NCBI GenBank assembly: GCA_964608495.1
Contig: CAZSOQ010000083.1
Span: 1 to 21,101, forward strand
Direction of reading: 5' to 3'
DNA: 21,101 nt
DNA from: JAKORR01 sp964608495
GTDB lineage: Bacteria > Armatimonadota > Zipacnadia > Zipacnadales > FEN-943
The notes under the pieces are model-generated. The model searched no databases and had not been told where the DNA came from. It saw nothing but the letters and a program-made list of their open reading frames with translations. Position numbers and translations under genes: made by a program. Shown one piece after another: positions 14,174-21,101 of the stretch (positions are counted from its first letter, which is position 1; each line of letters starts with the position of its first letter).

Positions 14174-14265
14174 AGACGCGCCGCAGGAACCGGACCACAG
14201 CGACATCCACCCCCGCGGGCACGGCCTTCCTCCGACCCGCCTAAGGTGGTGGCAGGTGCCGGTCC

Positions 14266-14427
14266 TCACAACCTCGGGCCCAGCGCCTCCCTCGGGTCCA
14301 CGCGCTCTATCCCCGGCAGGGACGAGAAGTGCGTGTCGGCCGTGATGATCCGCGTGATTCCGTTCCGCTGCATCACGGCATAGCGCAGCGCGTCGCGCGG
14401 CGTTACCTCCGGACGCTCGGTCACCAC
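14266..14427 (-). pseudogene. Truncated VapC-like PIN-domain toxin (C-terminal remnant)
   Basis: The minus strand encodes a 53-residue fragment containing VTPRDALRYAVMQRNGITRI, then ITADTHFSSLPGIERVDP, then a natural stop. That is the standard C-terminal end of VapC PIN-domain ribonucleases: the (S/T)PRDAL acidic motif, AVMxRNGI, the ITADxHF acidic strand and PGIERxxP. The first two-thirds, including the N-terminal catalytic Asp (usually in an hDTsvhh-type motif), are missing; the frame continues upstream but the sequence is unrelated. No VapB antitoxin is seen. I read it as a dead remnant. It lies antisense to, and just upstream of, the promoter of prepilin 2. Confidence 0.65.
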
Positions 14428-14455
14428 CGGAGCCCGGCCCGATTCCCGCTTTGCC

Positions 14456-14484
14456 TTGCAGCGCCCGCGCCTTTGGCCTAAAAT
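14456..14484 (+). promoter_or_regulatory. Sigma70-like promoter for prepilin 2
   Basis: TTGCAG (14456-14461), a 17-nt spacer, and TAAAAT (14479-14484). The -10 matches TATAAT at five of six positions; the -35 at three of six. Transcription would start near 14491, giving a leader of about 75 nt with a CGTAG/CTACG hairpin (14531-14535 with 14542-14546) before the ribosome site. In such GC-rich DNA the TTTGGCCTAAAAT patch stands out. Confidence 0.5.
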
Positions 14485-14566
14485 GCGCGTGGTTGCGCAG
14501 GGGCCCACGCTGTCGGCGAGGCCTGTCCGCCGTAGGCGGGGCTACGCCATGAGGAGGTGTTGAGCA

Positions 14567-15226
14567 GTGAGACGAGGCTTCACACTGATCGAGTTGCTCG
14601 TGGTCATAGCCATAATCGCCATCCTCGCCGCCATCCTCTTCCCCGTGTTCGCCAGAGCGCGCGAGAAGGCCCGGCAGACGAGCTGTGCCTCCAACCTCAA
14701 GCAGCTAGGCCTGGGCATGCTGATGTACGTGCAGGACTACGACGAGTGCTTCCCCAACGGCCGGTACTCGGCCGGCGGCGCGGCCGGGCCCTTGGGCGAC
14801 GGTAACATCGTCCACAACGGCTGGGCGTGGATGGTGGATACGAACTGGCGTAACCAGGTCCCCAGCCGCATCTACCTGCGGGACCTCGTCAGCCCCTACA
14901 TCAAGAACGACCAGTTGTTCCGCTGCCCCAGCGACTCGCGCAGCGACACCTGGAGCAGCTACAACATGAAGATGTGGATCTACTGGACCGGGCCGAAGCT
15001 GGCGGACTACATGAACCCCGTCGGGTGCGTGATGTGGAACGAGGAGGAGAGCTACCACGGGCAGGTCAAGAACGTGAACTCCAACGACAGCCGCGCCGAG
15101 CACAACGTGTGCTTCGTTGACGGCCACGTGAAGTGGTGCCGCCACAAGGAATACAAGCAGGCCACGATCAACGGCGGCAACTTCGACCTGCACTGGTACT
15201 GGAATATGGACCTCGGCGACTACTAG
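14567..15226 (+). CDS. Type IV prepilin-like / pseudopilin protein (prepilin 2)
   Basis: A 219-residue paralogue of the protein at 2447. It has the same class III signal (MRRG then FTLIE), the same hydrophobic helix through LFPVFARAREKARQ, and the SNLKQLGLGMLMYVQDYDE block. The C-terminal soluble domain differs: it has an HNVCFVDGHVKWC end but the His of the H-X9-DG motif is not at that spacing (Ser there; a His sits six residues before the Asp). Start is GTG at 14567 with GAGGAGGTG (14551-14559) 7 nt upstream. It is probably monocistronic; the next gene is convergent, only 79 bp away. Likely secreted through the pilus-type machinery; precise function unknown. Confidence 0.87.
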   Translation: MRRGFTLIELLVVIAIIAILAAILFPVFARAREKARQTSCASNLKQLGLGMLMYVQDYDECFPNGRYSAGGAAGPLGDGNIVHNGWAWMVDTNWRNQVPSRIYLRDLVSPYIKNDQLFRCPSDSRSDTWSSYNMKMWIYWTGPKLADYMNPVGCVMWNEEESYHGQVKNVNSNDSRAEHNVCFVDGHVKWCRHKEYKQATINGGNFDLHWYWNMDLGDY

Positions 15227-15305
15227 TACCGCTGGGGCTTGAGTGGGGACCACCACCTGCCACCACCGCAGGCACGCGGGGGCGGATGCTGCTGTGGTCC
15301 GTCGG

Positions 15306-16433
15306 CTACAGCCGCCTGCGCAGCATGAGCGACCCCGCGACTAGGACGGCCACCGTCAGCCCTACCAGCGCGCCGATCTGTGGCCACACCTCGATCGGCG
15401 TCAGGCCCTTGAGGCACACTCCGCGCGCGATCTCCAGGAAGTACCTCAGCGGGATCGCGTAGGTGAGGTACTGCACCACCACCGGCATGTTCCGGATCGG
15501 CGCGATGAACCCGGACATCAGGAGGCTGGGCATGATGAAGAACACGTTGGTCAGTATCGCCTGCTGCTGGGTCCGCGCGAGCGATGACATGAACAGCCCC
15601 ACGCCCAGGCTGTTGATGGCGAAGAGCACCACCATGCCGTAGAGGAACAGCGGGTCGCCCCGGCAGGGCAGGCCGAAGAGCAGGTGCGCCAGGGCCAGCG
15701 CCACCGCCGCCTGGAAGAGGGCGATGAACAGGTAGGGCACGAGCTTGCCCAGCACCAGCTCGCCGGGCGACAGCGGGGCCATGACCAGCCGCTCGAGGGT
15801 GCCGACCTCGCGCTCGCGCACGATCGCCACCGTGGACAGACTCAGCGTGAGGACGAGCACTATCAGCCCCACCACGCCCGGCACCATGTAGTCCCGGCTC
15901 TTCAGCTCCGGGTTGTACCACAGGGCGGGACGCAAGTTGACCGGGGGCAGCTCGATCCGCCGGCCCCCGGCGGCCAGCCGCAGCTCCAGGTACCGGAGGC
16001 TCTCCTCCGCCAGCAGGCTTTGCAGGTACCCCGCCGCTATGCGTGAGGTGGTGGCGTCGGCGCCGTCGAGCACCACGCCTATCTGAGCCTGGCGTCCCTG
16101 GGCCAGGGCCTTCTGGTAGCCCCGTGGGATGATGACGGCCACCCGGGCCCGCCCCGCGTCCAGCAGGGGCTTGATCCTGCGGTGATCGGCCGGGCTGGGC
16201 ACGACCCGGAAGTAGCGCGAGCCTTCGATCTTCAGCGCGATTCGCCGGCTGGCGGCCGTTGCGTCCTCGTCGCACAGGGCGGTCGGGATGTGCTCGACGT
16301 CCATCTGCGCGGCGTAGCCGACGAGCAGCAGTTGCACGATGGGCAGAACCACGATGATCCTTACCACCACCGGGTCGCGCCGGATGTGGAGGATCTCCTT
16401 CATGGTAAGCCAGGCTAGGCGTCGCGGGTCCAT
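15306..16433 (-). CDS. ABC-2 type exporter permease 2 (YbhR/YbhS-like)
   Basis: A 375-residue membrane permease. N-terminal RRLAWLTMKEILHIRRDPVV then a first membrane helix at about 22-40, a large periplasmic domain (about 41-180, with WYNPELKSRDYMVPG at 172-186), then five helices starting VVGLIVLVLTLSL, with the cytoplasmic coupling stretch VREREVGTLERLVMAPLSPGELVLGKLVPY. This is the ABC2_membrane_3 layout of YbhS and YbhR. It is the last gene of the operon, 28 nt after permease 1. No clear ribosome site precedes ATG 16433; ATG 16403 (MKEILHIRRDP) is an alternative. Would form a heterodimer channel with permease 1. Confidence 0.88.
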   Translation of the reverse strand: MDPRRLAWLTMKEILHIRRDPVVVRIIVVLPIVQLLLVGYAAQMDVEHIPTALCDEDATAASRRIALKIEGSRYFRVVPSPADHRRIKPLLDAGRARVAVIIPRGYQKALAQGRQAQIGVVLDGADATTSRIAAGYLQSLLAEESLRYLELRLAAGGRRIELPPVNLRPALWYNPELKSRDYMVPGVVGLIVLVLTLSLSTVAIVREREVGTLERLVMAPLSPGELVLGKLVPYLFIALFQAAVALALAHLLFGLPCRGDPLFLYGMVVLFAINSLGVGLFMSSLARTQQQAILTNVFFIMPSLLMSGFIAPIRNMPVVVQYLTYAIPLRYFLEIARGVCLKGLTPIEVWPQIGALVGLTVAVLVAGSLMLRRRL

Positions 16434-16461
16434 GGCTTGCGTAGCCCACGGGTTCGCGCCG

Positions 16462-17595
16462 TCACAGGCGCGCCCGGAAGAATCTTACCGCCACCGTAAA
16501 GATCACCGCCGTCAGGCCGGCCAGGGCGAGCAGGTGCGGCCAGAAGACGAAGACGGACACGCCGCGCAGGTATACGGCGCGGGCGAGCACCAGGTAGTGG
16601 GTCGGAGGCATGGCGTTGGCCACGGCGCGCAGCACCAAGGGCATGTTGGCGAGCGGGAACACGAAGCCGGACAGGATGATGGTGGGCAGCATCAGGCCCA
16701 TGATGCCGCCGATGATCGCGGTGCGCTGCGACCCGGCCCTGCCGGAGATGGCGAGGCCGAGGGCCAGGCAGGCCAGAAGGAACACGGCCGAGACGAAGGT
16801 CAGGTCGAGCAGGTTGCCCCTGGGGTGGACGTTGAAGATCAGTGCTCCAGCGACCACGCACAGCGCGACATCGGCCATCGCCATGGCCGCGTAGGGCAGC
16901 AGCTTGCCCACGATGACCTCGGGCGCTCGCACGGGCGTGGCCAGCAGCGCCTCGAGCGTGCCCACCTCGCGCTCGCGCACGATGCAGGTCGAGGTGAGCA
17001 GGGCGGCCATCAGCGCCATCACGACCCCGATCAGGCCGGGCACGATGAAGGCCGCCGAGTTCAGCTCCGGGTTGTAGAGAACCTGAGTCCGCACCTCGAT
17101 CCCCGCCAGCCCCGTCTCGCCGAGCCCGCTTCTCAGCGCCCACAGCCGCGCGGCATCGCCGCTGACGCGCGTCACCAGCGCCCGCGCGTAGCCCAGCGCG
17201 GTGTTCGCCGTCACCGAGTCCGAGCCGTCCAGCACTAGCTCGAGGGTGGCCTGCCGGTGAGTCGCTACCTTCTCGGCGAAGCGCGGGGGGATGACGAGCA
17301 CAATCAGGGCGCGCCGGCTCCGCAGCAGCCCCGCGATGGCCCGGTCGTCCTCGATCTGGGCCACGATATCGAAGTAGCCGCTGGCCTGCGCCCGGTCCAC
17401 GACCGCCCGCGACAGGGGGCTTCGGTCCAGGTCCTGCACCGCCAGAGGCAGGTGCTCCTGGTCGAAGTTGAGCCCGTAGCCGTAGAGGACCAGCAGCAGC
17501 ACTGGTAGCCCTAAGATCACCAGCAGGCTGCGCGGGTCGCGCCGGTTCAGCAGCCACTCGGCGCGCGCGATGGCCAGCATCCGCCGCGCGCTCAC
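16462..17595 (-). CDS. ABC-2 type exporter permease 1 (YbhS/YbhR-like)
   Basis: A 377-residue membrane permease. It starts MSARRMLAIARAEWLLNRRDPRSL, with a first helix at about 22-40, an extracytoplasmic domain to about residue 180 including LYNPELNSAAFIVPGL (173-188), then a helix cluster with VREREVGTLEALLATPVRAPEVIVGKLLPY as coupling region, ending in short FFRARL. It resembles permease 2 along its length, so an ancient duplication is likely. The start is GTG 17595, which overlaps the TGA of ATPase 2 by four bases (GTGA), indicating translational coupling. It probably pairs with permease 2 and is powered by the ATPase pair. Confidence 0.9.
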   Translation of the reverse strand: MSARRMLAIARAEWLLNRRDPRSLLVILGLPVLLLVLYGYGLNFDQEHLPLAVQDLDRSPLSRAVVDRAQASGYFDIVAQIEDDRAIAGLLRSRRALIVLVIPPRFAEKVATHRQATLELVLDGSDSVTANTALGYARALVTRVSGDAARLWALRSGLGETGLAGIEVRTQVLYNPELNSAAFIVPGLIGVVMALMAALLTSTCIVREREVGTLEALLATPVRAPEVIVGKLLPYAAMAMADVALCVVAGALIFNVHPRGNLLDLTFVSAVFLLACLALGLAISGRAGSQRTAIIGGIMGLMLPTIILSGFVFPLANMPLVLRAVANAMPPTHYLVLARAVYLRGVSVFVFWPHLLALAGLTAVIFTVAVRFFRARL

Positions 17596-18767
17596 CGGGC
17601 CACCTCCCCGTCGGACCGACCGCCCCGGTTCGACGTGACCAGGTGGACGAACACGTCATCGAGGGTAGGCTCGAGCGGCTCGGCGGCCTTGAGCCGGGCC
17701 CCGGCCCCCTCGAGCACACGCCCGACCTCCTCGACGGCGGCCGCGGCGTCGCCCTCCACCTCCACCCGTATCCAGGGCCCCACCACGGCCACGGCCAGCG
17801 CCCGCTCCCACGCCTTGAGCGCCGCCAGACCCCGTCCGATGGGCTCGGCCTGCACGCCCAGGATTCGCCCGCGCAGGCCCCGGCGCAGCTCCTGAGGCGG
17901 GCCCTCGCCCACCACTCGCCCGGCGGCGATGATGCAGGCCCGGTCGCACCGCTCGGCTTCCGCCAGCCAGTGGGTCGTCACCAGCACCGCCGCGCCGCTC
18001 TCGGCCTGGCGCGCGCACAGGCGCCACAGCAGGTCGCTGGTTTCCCTGTCCACGCCGCTGGTCGGCTCGTCCAGCAGCAGCACGGGCGGATCGGCGATGA
18101 CCGCGCAGGCGAAGGCCGCCCGCCGCGTCCAGCCCGGTGGCGCCTCGCCCAACGGCCGGTGCGCGTAGTCCTCCAGGCCCAGCAGCGACAGCCAGCGCTC
18201 CTGGGCCTCGGCCCGCTCGCGGCGGCGCAGGCCGTAGGTCGCACCGTAGAACTCGAGGTTCTCCGCGACCGTCAGGTCGGCGTAGAGGGAAAAGTGCTGG
18301 GTCATGTAGCCGATGCGCGACTTCACGGCGAGGGCTTGGCGCACGGGGTCCAGGCCGGCGACCCGAATCGTGCCCTCGGTGGGGACGAGCAGGCCGCAGA
18401 TCATGCGGATCGTGGTGGACTTGCCCGAGCCGTTAGGCCCCAGCAGCCCCACCACCTCGCCCTGGCCCACGGACAGGTCCACACCGTCCACGGCCCAGAA
18501 GTCACCGAAGCGACGGCGCAGCCCGCGGACGCAGACCGCGGTTTCTCTAGACCCTGGCGCGGCCGACGCCGCCTCGTTGCCGGGCCGGTCTCCCCGGCCG
18601 GGTTGCTCCGCAGCCTCAGGTTCCTCTCGCCGCTCAGGACCGGGAATGGCTCTTCCTCCTGTTAGGTTGGCGTGCGACCTCAGGTTGCTCGGCAACCTCA
18701 GGTTGCTCCGCGGCCCCACGGGCCGGCTCGCGGCCCTAGGCCACGGCCGCCGGATCCACAGGCTCAC
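17592..18767 (-). CDS. ABC transporter ATPase 2 (matches C-terminal half of YbhF)
   Basis: A 391-residue nucleotide-binding subunit from the start chosen here. ABC domain: Walker A GPNGSGKS (110-117), Q157, Walker B VLLLDE (229-234), D-loop SGVD, and H266 in VTTHWLAEAERC. The signature LSGGQ is replaced by EAPPGWTRR (208-216). GTG 18767 overlaps the TGA of ATPase 1 (GTGA), fitting the other junctions in this operon. That start gives an odd N-terminal extension of ~75 Arg/Pro/Gly/Glu-rich residues that includes RSNLRLPSNLRSHANL, encoded by hairpin repeats at 18601-18716. A GGAGG-preceded ATT at residue 41 exists but is an unlikely start. Pairs with ATPase 1 to make one complete and one degenerate ATP site. 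Confidence 0.88.
   Translation of the reverse strand: MSLWIRRPWPRAASRPVGPRSNLRLPSNLRSHANLTGGRAIPGPERREEPEAAEQPGRGDRPGNEAASAAPGSRETAVCVRGLRRRFGDFWAVDGVDLSVGQGEVVGLLGPNGSGKSTTIRMICGLLVPTEGTIRVAGLDPVRQALAVKSRIGYMTQHFSLYADLTVAENLEFYGATYGLRRRERAEAQERWLSLLGLEDYAHRPLGEAPPGWTRRAAFACAVIADPPVLLLDEPTSGVDRETSDLLWRLCARQAESGAAVLVTTHWLAEAERCDRACIIAAGRVVGEGPPQELRRGLRGRILGVQAEPIGRGLAALKAWERALAVAVVGPWIRVEVEGDAAAAVEEVGRVLEGAGARLKAAEPLEPTLDDVFVHLVTSNRGGRSDGEVAR
18601..18716. repeat. Four hairpin repeat units inside the ATPase 2 coding sequence
   Basis: Plus-strand stems: GGTTGC/GCAGCC (18601-18606 with 18610-18615), AGGTTG/CGACCT (18664-18669 with 18675-18680), AGGTTGC/GCAACCT (18682-18688 with 18692-18698) and GGTTGC/GCGGCC (18701-18706 with 18710-18715). 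All have loops of about 3-5 nt, as in the dispersed family. The last three are nearly tandem, at 18-19-nt steps. They encode part of the low-complexity linker of ATPase 2. Confidence 0.6.
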
Positions 18768-19780
18768 GCCCCAGGGCCGGGCGCGGCAGATCCCCAGCCG
18801 GCACCGGAGCGGGCCTTCTGCTCGGCCCTCCTGATCAATACGAGGGCGTCCTGGAGCGTAGCGGCGACCTGGTGAGGGTTGCTGTGGGGGAGAACCTGCC
18901 GCAGTGCCTCGCCGGGCGCGCGAGGCGCGGGCCGCTCGGCCTGAGGCATCTCCCGGCTCACCACGACCCTCAGCCGTCCCCCGCGCCTGCCCACGGAGAG
19001 CACCCAGGGCAGCGCGTCCAGCTTCTCGTGGGCGCCCGGGGCTGCGTCCAGCTCCCACACCAGTCCCGCCGCCTGCTCGGTCAGTCGCGCGGGATCGCCC
19101 TTCCAGGCCACGCGTCCCTGGTCCAGGACGAGCAGCCACTGGCAGCGCGCCGCCTCCTCCCAGCTCGGCGTGGCCACCAGCAGACTGCGCGGCGGTTGTT
19201 CGCCACCTGGCTCACCCCCGCCGTCCTCGTCCAGCAGCGCGTAGATGAGCTCCCACAGGTCGCGGCGCGACAGGGGGTCCAGGCCGGTCGAGGGCTCGTC
19301 CAGCAGCATCAGCCTGGGCCTGTGCAGGAGCGCGCAGGACAGGGCCAGCTTCTGCCTCATGCCCCCGGACAGGTGCTGGGACTGCCGCTGCTGGAAGGGC
19401 GCCAGCGCGGTCACCCGCAGCAGCGTCTCCATCCGCTCGCGCAGCAGGGCCGGCTCGATCCCGTAGAGCGCGCCGAAGTACTCCAGATTCTCGCGCACTG
19501 TGAGGTGGGCGAGCACGCCCAGCTTCTGGGGCAGGTATCCCAGGGAGGTCTTGATGAGAGCCACATCGCGCGGCAGCTCGTGGCTCAGGACGCGCAGGTT
19601 GCCCTCGCTGGCGTACAGCAGGCCCATGCAGGCCCGCAGGAGAGTCGTCTTGCCCGCGCCGTCGGGGCCCACCAGGCCCGCCACTACCCCGGGCGGCACC
19701 GCGAAGCTCACGGCCTCCAGCGCTCGCACGGGACCGAACCGGATACTCACGCCATCGGACTCGATACAGGCCTGGCTCAT
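18764..19780 (-). CDS. ABC transporter ATPase 1 (matches N-terminal half of YbhF)
   Basis: A 338-residue nucleotide-binding subunit. Walker A GPDGAGKT (38-45), with the unusual Asp shared by the YbhF N-terminal half; Q85; canonical signature LSGGM (137-141); Walker B LMLLDE (157-162); D-loop TGLD. The H-loop His is replaced by Pro (P205 in VATPSWEEAARC), as YbhF's first half also lacks it. ATG 19780 overlaps the TGA of the adaptor gene (ATGA). A ~110-residue C-terminal accessory domain follows, ending with an Arg/Lys/Gly-rich tail. An upstream in-frame start lies inside the adaptor gene and is rejected. Drives the two permeases together with ATPase 2. Confidence 0.92.
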   Translation of the reverse strand: MSQACIESDGVSIRFGPVRALEAVSFAVPPGVVAGLVGPDGAGKTTLLRACMGLLYASEGNLRVLSHELPRDVALIKTSLGYLPQKLGVLAHLTVRENLEYFGALYGIEPALLRERMETLLRVTALAPFQQRQSQHLSGGMRQKLALSCALLHRPRLMLLDEPSTGLDPLSRRDLWELIYALLDEDGGGEPGGEQPPRSLLVATPSWEEAARCQWLLVLDQGRVAWKGDPARLTEQAAGLVWELDAAPGAHEKLDALPWVLSVGRRGGRLRVVVSREMPQAERPAPRAPGEALRQVLPHSNPHQVAATLQDALVLIRRAEQKARSGAGWGSAAPGPGA

Positions 19781-21101
19781 GGGCTCGTCGGGGGCTGACG
19801 ACCGGCGCCGGGGGCGGCCGGGCCCGCGGCGGAGTCGAGGTACAGGACGGCGTCCGCGGGCATACCGGGCTTGAAGATGCGGGCCGAGGGGTCCGGCCCT
19901 CCTCGGTTGTCCAGACGCACCCGCACGGCATACACCAGCCGCGAGCGCTCCTCCGGGGTCTGCACGTACTTGGGGGTGAACTCGGCTTCCGAGGACATGT
20001 GCTCGACGAAGGCGGGGAAGACCTCGCCCGGACGCGAGTCCACCATCACATCCACGCGCTGGCCCACGCGCACCCGTCCCACATCGGCCTCGGGCACGTA
20101 GACCGTCAGCCACACGTCGTCCAGATCCACGATGCGCACGACCGGCGCCCCGGCGCCCACCGTCTCGCCCGCCTCTGCTATCTTCTCCTGCACGATCCCC
20201 GCACAGGGCGCGTACAGGTCGGTCTTGTCTAGGTTGGCCGCCGCGTGGCGGGCCGCGGCCTCCCCCGCCTCACGCTGGGCATCGGCCGCCGCCGCCTGCC
20301 TGCGCAGCGTCTCCACACGACCGGCCTGGGCGCGGGCCCCCGCCAGGGCACTCTCGGCCCGGGCCAGCTCGGCCTCCGCGGCCTGGATGTCCTCCCGGCG
20401 TGGCCCTTCCTTGACCAGCGATAGCTGCTCCAGCGCCGCCTCGTAGGCCGCCTTCAGCCGCCGCGCCTCCTCAGCCGCCGCCCGCACGTCCTCCGCCCGA
20501 TAGCCCTCCTCGAGCAGGGCCAGGGCCTCGGCCGCGCGCTGCCTCTCGGCTCTGGCGCGGCGCAGGTCCGCCTCCGCGGCCTGGACGTCCTCGCTCCGCG
20601 ACCCCTCCTCGAGCAGCGCCAGTTGCTGGCGGGCGGCTTCCTCCTCGGCCGCCGCCGTCGTGTAGGCCGTGTGCGCCGCCTCCTCGCTCTGGACCGACAC
20701 GGCCTGGTCCTGCCGCAGCTTCTGCAGGCGCTTCCAGTCGCGCAGGGCTTGCTCGGCCGCGGCCCTGGCCTGCGCCAGCCGCGCCCGCGCCTGCTCTATC
20801 TCCTGGGCCCGAAAGCCCGCCCTCAGCTTAGCGAGCCGGGCCTCGGCGGCCTTCACTCCGGCCTCGGCGGCGTCCAGGGCCGCCCGGGCCTCGGCCTTCT
20901 CCTGTTCACGCGGGCCCGCCCGCAGCTTGGCCGCCGCGGCCTCCGCCGCCTGCCATCCCGCCTTCCCCTGCTGCACCTGCCTCTCGGCGCCCGCGATCTC
21001 CTGCGGCCTCGACCCCCGCCGCAGCTTCTGCAGGTTCGCTCGCGCCGCCCGCCGGCGGGCCTCCGCCTCGGCAATGCCCGCGCTGCTCGTGGCGCTCTCG
21101 A
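19777..21101 (-). CDS. Periplasmic adaptor (membrane fusion) protein, YbhG/HlyD-like, 5' end outside window
   Basis: About 440 residues are visible; the frame stays open to the window edge, so signal and first lipoyl half are missing. GTG 20976 is internal. From the edge it is a coiled-coil hairpin of 33-residue units marked KLRxGxRxQE (three times) then LxEGxRxED(V/I) (three times), around a tip RLQKLRQDQAVS (20730-20695) that matches the TolC-docking pattern RxxxLxxxxxxS. The second lipoyl half follows (DLYAPCAGIVQEKIAEAGETV), then a beta-barrel (VWLTVYVPEADVGRVRVGQRV) and FTPKYVQTPEERSRLVYAVRV, a segment close to YbhG. The periplasmic protein should link the permeases to an outer-membrane channel, none of which is seen here. 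First gene of the operon. Confidence 0.9.
   Translation of the reverse strand, partial: ESATSSAGIAEAEARRRAARANLQKLRRGSRPQEIAGAERQVQQGKAGWQAAEAAAAKLRAGPREQEKAEARAALDAAEAGVKAAEARLAKLRAGFRAQEIEQARARLAQARAAAEQALRDWKRLQKLRQDQAVSVQSEEAAHTAYTTAAAEEEAARQQLALLEEGSRSEDVQAAEADLRRARAERQRAAEALALLEEGYRAEDVRAAAEEARRLKAAYEAALEQLSLVKEGPRREDIQAAEAELARAESALAGARAQAGRVETLRRQAAAADAQREAGEAAARHAAANLDKTDLYAPCAGIVQEKIAEAGETVGAGAPVVRIVDLDDVWLTVYVPEADVGRVRVGQRVDVMVDSRPGEVFPAFVEHMSSEAEFTPKYVQTPEERSRLVYAVRVRLDNRGGPDPSARIFKPGMPADAVLYLDSAAGPAAPGAGRQPPTSP

Noticed and set aside
18641..18649. ATT start codon for ATPase 2 behind GGAGG (near residue 41 of the chosen frame)
   Set aside because: ATT starts are very rare. GTG 18767 overlaps the upstream stop exactly as at the neighbouring junctions, so it was preferred, though translation evidence is lacking.

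Overview
The window looks like a chromosomal segment of a high-GC, probably uncultured, diderm bacterium. The best clue is a pair of type IV prepilin-like proteins whose N-termini run FTLIELLVVIAIIAILAAILFPVFA, then a K/RAREKARQ motif, a conserved SNLKQLGLGMLMY block and a C-terminal FxDGHVKW. This form (LFPVFA rather than LLPAL) is what I associate with Armatimonadota; Planctomycetota or a neighbouring phylum are less likely alternatives. An efflux adaptor carrying a TolC-docking tip motif argues for an outer membrane. The taxon call is inference.

Left part (1-7.7 kb). A secreted glycoside hydrolase-like protein (GHL15 type) is on the minus strand. A plus-strand block follows: prepilin 1, a tiny single-pass membrane protein, a repeat-rich stretch of about 850 bp holding a decayed sialidase-like gene end, a large DUF6785/DUF6784-type membrane protein starting at TTG, and a Gfo/Idh/MocA dehydrogenase.

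Middle (7.7-14.1 kb). This part points to glycan catabolism, with sulfated fucose-containing polymers as the simplest guess: a formylglycine-type sulfatase (-), two secreted proteins of unknown function (+, likely one operon), a cytoplasmic GH29 alpha-L-fucosidase (-) and a ribokinase-family sugar kinase (+). The genes are mostly singly transcribed and separated by hairpin-rich gaps. A truncated VapC-like PIN toxin remnant lies after the kinase.

Right part (14.5-21.1 kb). A second prepilin-like gene with a plausible promoter is convergent with a five-gene minus-strand operon, YbhG-like adaptor (cut by the window end) > ATPase 1 > ATPase 2 > permease 1 > permease 2. The first three junctions are 4-nt ATGA/GTGA overlaps. 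The two ATPases correspond to the two halves of the fused E. coli YbhF.

Most unusual: (a) a dispersed 19-nt hairpin family (8-bp stem, 3-nt loop) with compensatory stem changes. Two copies sit exactly 14 nt upstream of the ATG of two unrelated genes, and four copies lie inside the coding sequence of ATPase 2. (b) A short palindromic element with GTGGGAGG ends. (c) An adaptor coiled-coil hairpin built from mirrored 33-residue repeats around a TolC-tip motif.
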